Below are positions 58,143 through 64,000 of a DNA stretch of 64,000 nucleotides, piece by piece. This stretch comes from Marinibium conchae. Its GTDB lineage: Bacteria > Pseudomonadota > Gammaproteobacteria > Enterobacterales > Alteromonadaceae. The notes under the pieces were generated by a model. It worked only from the letters and a program-made list of their open reading frames with translations. It did no database searches and had not been told where the DNA came from. Position 1 is the stretch's first letter. Each line of letters opens with the position of its first letter. The stretch spans positions 1,364,001 through 1,428,000 of the forward strand of contig NZ_JADNRN010000001.1 in assembly GCF_015595035.1 (NCBI RefSeq), in the 5' to 3' direction. Position numbers and translations under genes: made by a program.

Positions 58143-59348
58143 TTATTGTGCCTGTAGGCTATTTGCTGGGTTAATTGATGCCGCTTTGAACGCTGGGTAA
58201 AGCGTTGCGCCTACACACAAGACCAACGAACCTAGGGAAATGTAAAGAATTTCGACTAAGCGTAAATCAATTGGCAGACCGGTGCCATTGGGGCCAAAAG
58301 CAAGCGGTGAACCCAATAGGCGCAGTATATCATTCAGATTCCACACCAATAGCAAGCCTAGCACGACTCCTGCAAGTATGCCTTTAAAGCCATTAAATAT
58401 ACCGTTAAGGATAAAAATTAACATAACATCTTTCGGTAATAAGCCTTGAGTTTGTAAAATAGCAATATCTGCTGTTTTTTCACTCACCACCATGACCAAT
58501 GCCGAGACGATGTTGAATGCTGCAACCGCAATGATGAGAAGTAGCATGAGTGACATCATCGCCTTTTCCATACTCACTGCATCGAAAAGTGGTCCTTGCC
58601 GTTCTCGCCATGTTCTAAAGTCAATACCGTAGCTTGATAACTCATCCGTCACTGTTTTAAAGTCAAAGGCATCCTTCAGATACAAACGCTTGCTCGCAAA
58701 GTCGATATTACGCTGACGTGATAATTTAGCTACATCATCAATGTTCATTAGCACAACGCTGTCGTCGGCTTCGCTATCTAGCTGAAACAAACCACTCACG
58801 ACAACTAGGCGTTGGCTCGGCATGCGCCCCAGTGGTGTAAATACGCTCGCTGATGGGCTAATCACCCTGAGTTGTTCCCCAACACTTACCCGTAACTTAT
58901 TCGCTAAGGAGCGGCTTATTACAACCTTAAAGCTTCCCTTGGACATACTTTCCCATTTTCCAGAAACCATAGCATTAGCAATAACCGACTGACTTTTCTC
59001 TTTATCCACATCGATGCCCTGTAAAATTACCCCTTTGATAGTATTGCTGGACTGTAAAATGATTTCTTGTTCGACAAAGTCACTGCTGAACACTATTTTA
59101 CGCTGCGCGGTCTCGCTCAAAGGCGGGAGTTGGCGCGTATCGACAACCACATGCGGTACGATGCCCAGTATTTTCTGTTTGAGTTGCCCCTCTAGTCCAT
59201 TCATCACCGAGATAACAGTAATTAATGATGCAATGCCCAGAGCAATGCCAACAACGGAAAACATATTAATGAAGGAGACAAAGCTTCGTTTGTTTGAGGT
59301 TTTAGAGTAGCGCAAGCCAATTTTCGCAGCGATTGGTAGCATTGACAT
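58143..59348 (-). CDS. lolC: Lipoprotein-releasing ABC transporter permease LolC
   Basis: The second LolCDE permease, 401 residues, with the same one-plus-three membrane helix layout as LolE. Assignment to LolC comes from SPSASVFTPLGRMPSQRL in the periplasmic domain, shared almost word for word with E. coli LolC, and from FDAVSMEKAMMSLMLLLIIAV and ILQTQGLLPKDVML. LolC supplies the hook that binds LolA. It lies near mfd as in E. coli, but lolD and lolE are about 38 kb away at 18244-20157. Both start with MSMLP-type short N-termini; an ATG six bases in is possible. Confidence 0.88.
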   Translation of the reverse strand: MSMLPIAAKIGLRYSKTSNKRSFVSFINMFSVVGIALGIASLITVISVMNGLEGQLKQKILGIVPHVVVDTRQLPPLSETAQRKIVFSSDFVEQEIILQSSNTIKGVILQGIDVDKEKSQSVIANAMVSGKWESMSKGSFKVVISRSLANKLRVSVGEQLRVISPSASVFTPLGRMPSQRLVVVSGLFQLDSEADDSVVLMNIDDVAKLSRQRNIDFASKRLYLKDAFDFKTVTDELSSYGIDFRTWRERQGPLFDAVSMEKAMMSLMLLLIIAVAAFNIVSALVMVVSEKTADIAILQTQGLLPKDVMLIFILNGIFNGFKGILAGVVLGLLLVWNLNDILRLLGSPLAFGPNGTGLPIDLRLVEILYISLGSLVLCVGATLYPAFKAASINPANSLQAQ

Positions 59349-59605
59349 AGTTTGATGGTGATTCCAGTTAACAGCCGAATTGGGGCTTTATGAGAGCCAT
59401 GGGTAGAGCAAAAAGCGGTCGATTTACAAAAGAAGGATTAACTTCAAGCTAAACAACAGTGTAAACAAGCCTCAACTTTGGTAAATTATGCACAATCGAA
59501 AACACATAGTCTATGCTATGAAGTTAGCGAAAACAAAAATCTCTGCACTTGATACTAAGCTTCTGCAGTTAACAGTGCCAATTTAGCGACCAAGGAATGT
59601 TATTA

Positions 59606-60178
59606 GTGAAAACAAGAGAAGAAAAACAAGCGAGTTTTGAATCATACTTTCTAATAAATCATCCTACAAAAGTCAATATCGAACCGGTTAATGAATCTGA
59701 AGCCACACTCTCTCTGGCAGAATTTGAGGCATCGATGCCTTACGCTTTTAGAATCGCGTCAGAGCTATCTGAGATTGAGTCCCAAGCTCTCAAACCGCTG
59801 CGCTCTCTTGGTGATAGCCTCGCAGACCTAGTAGATTACTTGCAACTGCAAGCAAGAAAAATCGACTTAATGATGTCATACATTTTACTCGAACAAGATC
59901 TCCCCGAACATCGTAAAACAGCCAGCAAGTTTGGTGGCGGTGGTGTCATTATTGAAAGTGAAACGGCGGTGGAGATTGGCTCGTTTGCCAAAATAAAGAT
60001 ATTTCTTGAGGCTGAAGCCGCTGCAATTTATTGTGTTGGTGAAGCAATTGATCAGTCGAAGAAGGATGATCTTTATCAGGTAAGCTACGTTTACACTCTC
60101 ATTCGAGAGCAGGACCAGGAGCTATTAGTTCGCGCTAGTCTGCATTTACAAACAGCTCAGCTTAGAAAAGGACGCTGA
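59606..60178 (+). CDS. PilZ-like protein upstream of mfd
   Basis: A protein of about 190 residues with an N-terminal helical part (SEIESQALKPLRSLGDSLADLV) abbreviated here to ESQALKPLRSLGDSL, and a C-terminal PilZ-like half with KFGGGGVIIESETAVEIGS. It lacks a clear RxxxR motif, and the second motif is replaced by GGGG, so c-di-GMP binding is doubtful; it resembles atypical PilZ proteins. The start is set at GTG 59606 because AAGGA ends 9 nt upstream; an ATG at 59597 almost touches that site and would add MLL. It is 65 bp before mfd on the same strand. Confidence 0.65.
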   Translation: MKTREEKQASFESYFLINHPTKVNIEPVNESEATLSLAEFEASMPYAFRIASELSEIESQALKPLRSLGDSLADLVDYLQLQARKIDLMMSYILLEQDLPEHRKTASKFGGGGVIIESETAVEIGSFAKIKIFLEAEAAAIYCVGEAIDQSKKDDLYQVSYVYTLIREQDQELLVRASLHLQTAQLRKGR

Positions 60179-60243
60179 AGCTCATATCATGCTTTCGATT
60201 CTTGTCCTTTCCAAATAATTTTAAATAAGTCGATTTTTCCTCT

Positions 60244-63200
60244 ATGGCAAACTTGTTAAACCTTCCTTTACCTAAGACTCGTAGTACTAGCTCAAATGAT
60301 AGAATAGTCGACCATATTCATTGGGGGGAATTGCATGGCGCAAGCCAAGCCTTAAGTATCGCAAAAGCCGCGAATGCTCACCATGGGCCGCTCATTGTTG
60401 TCACAGAAGACTCTGTACAAGCAATTAAGTTAGAAAAGGAACTTGCTTTCTTTTTGCGAACTGAAGATATACACGTGCAACTATTTCCTGATTGGGAGAC
60501 CCTTCCCTATGATGGATTTTCACCGCACCAAGATATAGTCTCCCAGCGTCTAGAGACCCTCTATTTACTCAGTAAGAAACAAGCCGGAATTTTTATCGTT
60601 CCTATGAATACCCTGTTACAACGCTTGGCACCTGTCGAATACGTTGGACAACATCTGTTGTATTTAAAGGTAGGAGAAAGAATTGACACCGACCACTTCA
60701 AAAGAAAGCTTGAAAAATCCGGATACTTACACGTAAGCCAAGTAATGACACACAGCGAGTTTTCAGTAAGAGGGAGTATTGTTGATCTGTTCCCCATGGG
60801 CAGCGATCAACCTTTTCGAATCGATTTATTTGATGATGAAATCGATTCTATTCGCTTTTTTGATCCCGAAACCCAGCGCAGCCTGGATCAAACTGAAGAA
60901 ATCAGACTACTTCCAGCACGTGAATTCCCTACCGACAAAGACGCCATTACCGGCTTCAGGGAGCGCTATTTAGAAAAATTTGAACGCAGTAATACGGCTG
61001 ATAAAGAATCTATTTTCTATCAGGTGAGTAAAGGCACGATGCCAAGTGGTATTGAATATTATTTACCCTTATTCTTTCGCTCTACCGCCAGCCTGTTCGA
61101 CTACCTTCACGATGACAGCCTTATTTTTTGCCTCGGAGATATGCAAGCTGCAGCCGACCAATTTACCAAGGACCTCGAACAGCGTTACGAACAATATCGC
61201 TATAATTTGGCGCGGCCACTGTTGGCGCCCATCGACTTATATTTAAACACGCAAGAATTACTTACTTCACTAAAGCAATGGCCTCGTGCCTTTATTAGTG
61301 ATGCCAAGCAGCAAAACAAAGCCGGGAAATTTAACTTTTCCTGTAAGCCTATCAATAACATTGATATCGATCTCAGCGCGACTAACCCCTATCGGGCACT
61401 GCAGGCTGAGGTAAAAAAAGCAAAGGAAAAGAAAAAAACGGTTATATTTTGTGCCGAATCTGAAGGGCGTAAAGAAAACCTGATTGACGTGCTAGCAAAA
61501 GCTAAGATCTACCCGAGCAATACACCAACCCTCCATGACGCACTGCAAAGGACGGCATCAGAGACAAGCGGCAAAGATGTCTATGTTTGCATCGGTATGG
61601 TGGAAAATAGCTTTGAATTTATTGATGACAACAACGGATTTTTGTTCATCACTGAAACGCAATTGCTCGGTCATAAAGTTAGTCGACGAAAACTTAAAGA
61701 TAAACGAAAGGCCACTGATGAAGCTGCGATTGTCAGAAATCTTGCCGAGCTATCCGAAGGGCAACCCGTTGTTCATATCGACCACGGCGTGGGACGCTTC
61801 CTTGGTTTACAAACGCTAGACGCGGGCGGTGTAACTACTGAATACCTCACGATACTTTATGCAAAAGAAGCAAAGTTATACGTACCTGTATCGAGTCTGC
61901 ACCTGATTAGTCGCTATAGCGGTGGCGATCCTGAACATGCTCCAATTCACAATTTAGGTAATGATACATGGAGTAAAGCCAAGCAAAAAGCGGCTGAAAA
62001 AGTACGCGACGTCGCGGCTCAATTGTTAGACGTTTATGCCAAACGAGCTGCTAAACCTGGTTACGCCTACCCCATCGATTGGCAAGAATACCATAGCTTT
62101 GAGGATTCTTTTCCCTTCGAGGAAACGGTCGACCAAAAATCTGCAATCAACGCCGTACTGCAGGATATGGGTAGCCCTAACGCGATGGATCGACTTGTTT
62201 GTGGTGACGTAGGATTTGGGAAAACAGAAGTTGCAATGAGAGCCGCCTTTATAGCAGCGTCAACAGGAAAGCAAGTTGCTATTCTTGTTCCTACTACCCT
62301 GTTAGCGCAACAACACTTTGAGAATTTTAAGAATAGATTTGCGCAATGGCCATTTAAAATTGAAGTGATTTCGAGATTCGGCAGCAGCAAAGAACAGAAA
62401 CTCGTGATAGACGATTTAGCCAGCGGTCAGGCCGATATCGTTGTTGGCACTCATAAGCTGCTGCAAGACGATGTAAAGTTCAAAGATTTAGGCTTAGTGA
62501 TTATTGATGAAGAACACCGTTTTGGTGTTCGCCAAAAAGAGAAATTCAAAGCATTGAGAGCGGATGTCGATATTTTAACTCTCACTGCCACACCAATACC
62601 GCGCACACTCAATATGGCCTTGAGCGGCATGCGTGACTTGTCGATCATAGCAACACCGCCAGCAAAACGTTTGGCTATCAAAACTTTCGTACAAATGCGC
62701 CAACAAGATATTATTCGCGAGGCCATCATGCGCGAGATATTGCGCGGTGGCCAGGTATATTTTTTACACAATGAAGTAAAGACTATTGAAAAAACCGCTC
62801 GAGAAATTGAAGAAATAATACCCGAAGCTCGCATAGCGATAGGTCATGGACAAATGCGCGAGCGTGAGCTTGAAGCAGTGATGAATGACTTCTATCATCA
62901 ACGCTACAATGTATTAGTATGCACCACTATTGTTGAAACCGGTATTGATGTACCCACCGCCAATACAATAATCATGGACAGAGCTGATCATTTGGGACTG
63001 GCACAACTGCATCAGCTTCGAGGCCGCGTTGGACGCTCTCACCATCAAGCCTATGCTTATTTACTAACACCTCACCCGAAAAGAATGACAAAAGATGCTA
63101 GCAAACGTTTAGAGGCTATTGCTTCATTAGAAGACTTAGGCGCGGGCTTTGCCCTTGCAACTCATGATCTCGAAATACGCGGTGCGGGAGAATTGCTTGG

Positions 63201-63771
63201 TGACGATCAGTCAGGACAAATCAACACCATCGGTTTTAGCCTTTACATGGATATGCTTGAACAGGCCGTAGAAGCCTTAAAAGAAGGCAAAGAGCCATCG
63301 CTTGATGATGTGCTTGCAGCGCAAACCGAGGTTGACTTGCGAATTCCAGCACTACTTCCTGATGACTACATAGGAGACGTAAACACACGCTTATCACTTT
63401 ATAAAAAGCTGGCTAATTGTAAAACCCAAAACGAGATCGATGAATATCAAATCGAGTTAATCGACAGGTTTGGTTTATTGCCACAAAGCGCTAAAAACCT
63501 AGTCAGGCAGTCTGGTCTGAAGCTAACTGCACAAAAGCTTGGGATCAGAAAAATTGAAACTACACATACTGGTGGCTCAATAGAATTTGAAGCTAAGGCT
63601 AAAATCGATCCAGGCTATCTGATTCAATTAATACAAAAATTTCCATCTCAATATAAATTTGATGGACCACAGAAGCTTCGTTTCATGAAAAAGCTCGACA
63701 GCGCCCAACAAAAATTAGATCATGTGCGTGAATTATTGGATAAATTTGTGAAGGAATGCCATGTTGGCTAA
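60244..63771 (+). CDS. mfd: Transcription-repair coupling factor Mfd
   Basis: Mfd removes stalled RNA polymerase and recruits UvrA to the lesion. The 1175-residue protein has the UvrB-like N-terminal region (LFPDWETLPYDGFSPHQDIVSQRL, core WETLPYDGFSPH; VRGSIVDLFPMG). The RNA-polymerase-interaction domain holds PVVHIDHGVGRFLGLQ. The translocase motor has GDVGFGKTEVAMRAAF, DEEHRFGVRQKE, TLTATPIPRTL and LHQLRGRVGRSHHQAYAYLL. The C-terminal TRCF domain has DYIGDVNTRLSLYKKLA. The length matches E. coli (1148). Its last 11 bp overlap the next gene, so the two are coupled. Confidence 0.97.
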   Translation: MANLLNLPLPKTRSTSSNDRIVDHIHWGELHGASQALSIAKAANAHHGPLIVVTEDSVQAIKLEKELAFFLRTEDIHVQLFPDWETLPYDGFSPHQDIVSQRLETLYLLSKKQAGIFIVPMNTLLQRLAPVEYVGQHLLYLKVGERIDTDHFKRKLEKSGYLHVSQVMTHSEFSVRGSIVDLFPMGSDQPFRIDLFDDEIDSIRFFDPETQRSLDQTEEIRLLPAREFPTDKDAITGFRERYLEKFERSNTADKESIFYQVSKGTMPSGIEYYLPLFFRSTASLFDYLHDDSLIFCLGDMQAAADQFTKDLEQRYEQYRYNLARPLLAPIDLYLNTQELLTSLKQWPRAFISDAKQQNKAGKFNFSCKPINNIDIDLSATNPYRALQAEVKKAKEKKKTVIFCAESEGRKENLIDVLAKAKIYPSNTPTLHDALQRTASETSGKDVYVCIGMVENSFEFIDDNNGFLFITETQLLGHKVSRRKLKDKRKATDEAAIVRNLAELSEGQPVVHIDHGVGRFLGLQTLDAGGVTTEYLTILYAKEAKLYVPVSSLHLISRYSGGDPEHAPIHNLGNDTWSKAKQKAAEKVRDVAAQLLDVYAKRAAKPGYAYPIDWQEYHSFEDSFPFEETVDQKSAINAVLQDMGSPNAMDRLVCGDVGFGKTEVAMRAAFIAASTGKQVAILVPTTLLAQQHFENFKNRFAQWPFKIEVISRFGSSKEQKLVIDDLASGQADIVVGTHKLLQDDVKFKDLGLVIIDEEHRFGVRQKEKFKALRADVDILTLTATPIPRTLNMALSGMRDLSIIATPPAKRLAIKTFVQMRQQDIIREAIMREILRGGQVYFLHNEVKTIEKTAREIEEIIPEARIAIGHGQMRERELEAVMNDFYHQRYNVLVCTTIVETGIDVPTANTIIMDRADHLGLAQLHQLRGRVGRSHHQAYAYLLTPHPKRMTKDASKRLEAIASLEDLGAGFALATHDLEIRGAGELLGDDQSGQINTIGFSLYMDMLEQAVEALKEGKEPSLDDVLAAQTEVDLRIPALLPDDYIGDVNTRLSLYKKLANCKTQNEIDEYQIELIDRFGLLPQSAKNLVRQSGLKLTAQKLGIRKIETTHTGGSIEFEAKAKIDPGYLIQLIQKFPSQYKFDGPQKLRFMKKLDSAQQKLDHVRELLDKFVKECHVG

Positions 63772-64000
63772 TGCTAGACGCTTGTTACCTATTATTTTAT
63801 CGCTCGCTCTACTTGGCGCTACTCTCTTTGCCAATGCGCAAGGACAAAATGAACCCGACTGGTGGTTTGATGTTGAGCTCATCGCATTTAAAAGGGATAT
63901 CGCAAGTAGCTCAGACGAGAAGTTTTCTGTATCTCCTAACAACATTACTGTAAACCCTTCAGCAAATAAAGCCAGCATCGACTTGCTTAGTGTGAGCTTG
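63761..64000 (+). CDS. CsiV-type envelope protein (partial, N-terminus only)
   Basis: Eighty residues are visible before the window ends. An AAGGA lies 5 nt before the ATG at 63761, inside the end of mfd. A signal peptide (RRLLPIILSLALLGATLFANA, abbreviated to its core LLPIILSLALLG, cleavage near ANA) precedes WWFDVELIAFKRD, the opening motif of CsiV-type peptidoglycan-binding proteins that often follow mfd in marine gammaproteobacteria. Export to the periplasm is expected. The C-terminal part lies outside the window, so the assignment rests on this motif and gene order. Confidence 0.7.
   Translation, partial: MLANARRLLPIILSLALLGATLFANAQGQNEPDWWFDVELIAFKRDIASSSDEKFSVSPNNITVNPSANKASIDLLSVSL

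Noticed and set aside
1-64000. Mobile element, prophage, toxin-antitoxin or anti-phage island
   Set aside because: No transposase, integrase, phage structural, restriction or toxin gene was recognised; gene order and content are those of a conserved chromosome backbone.

Overview
The window is an ordinary housekeeping stretch of chromosome from a marine gammaproteobacterium, most likely of the order Alteromonadales (Alteromonas/Glaciecola-like). The basis is gene content and order: rne divergent from rluC, then maf, yceD, rpmF, plsX, fabH and fabD; a TIGR03503-type envelope protein; a complete liuRABCDE leucine-degradation operon; and mfd followed by a CsiV-type gene. Base composition looks moderately AT-rich and even. 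I see no insertion sequence, prophage, integron, CRISPR array or rRNA operon.

Layout. 1-5.8 kb: fatty-acid and phospholipid initiation genes (fabD partial, fabH, plsX) with rpmF and yceD on the minus strand, then maf (+), a HAD phosphatase and rluC (-). 5.8-9.4 kb: a long leader and rne (RNase E). 9.5-14.4 kb: a DUF2058 protein, topA, and an isolated astB with a near-consensus promoter. 14.4-18.2 kb: a large Ig-like lipoprotein and a DAACS symporter whose 3' end carries a 14-bp tandem duplication. 18.2-20.7 kb: lolE and lolD, then three identical tRNA-Asp genes. 20.8-30.3 kb: TIGR03503 protein, dnaQ, rnhA, rlmI, a PilZ protein, hrpA and an exported Ntn-type asparaginase. 30.5-34.6 kb: a small orphan ORF, an AT-rich gap, sbcB and a DUF342/FapA-like protein. 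34.6-43.1 kb: a thiolase divergent from liuRABCDE, together a route from isovaleryl-CoA to acetyl-CoA, with a palindromic LiuR-type operator between them. 43.1-51.1 kb: MFS transporter, MscS channel, glgC, alpha/beta hydrolase, AraC regulator, AlkB-type hydroxylase and a TesB-like thioesterase. 51.1-58.1 kb: HDOD protein, diguanylate cyclase, glycosyltransferase, a fused SufS-SufE cysteine desulfurase, a membrane protein and a phosphoribosyltransferase. 58.1-64 kb: lolC, a PilZ-like protein, mfd and the start of a CsiV-type gene.

How the genes work together. The lipoprotein-release transporter is complete but split: lolDE lies at 18-20 kb and lolC at 58 kb, still next to mfd as in E. coli. 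Three c-di-GMP-related proteins (two PilZ-like, one GGDEF) are scattered singly. Nucleic-acid maintenance is well represented (topA, dnaQ, rnhA, sbcB, mfd, hrpA, rne, rluC, rlmI).

I did not find a convincing undescribed multi-gene system. The most useful second looks are small: the duplication that appears to have shortened the DAACS symporter, the split lolCDE locus, the one-chain desulfurase/sulfur-acceptor fusion with a hexanucleotide repeat tail, the paired operator-like repeats at liuR and alkB, and an unassigned perfect inverted repeat in front of the desulfurase gene.
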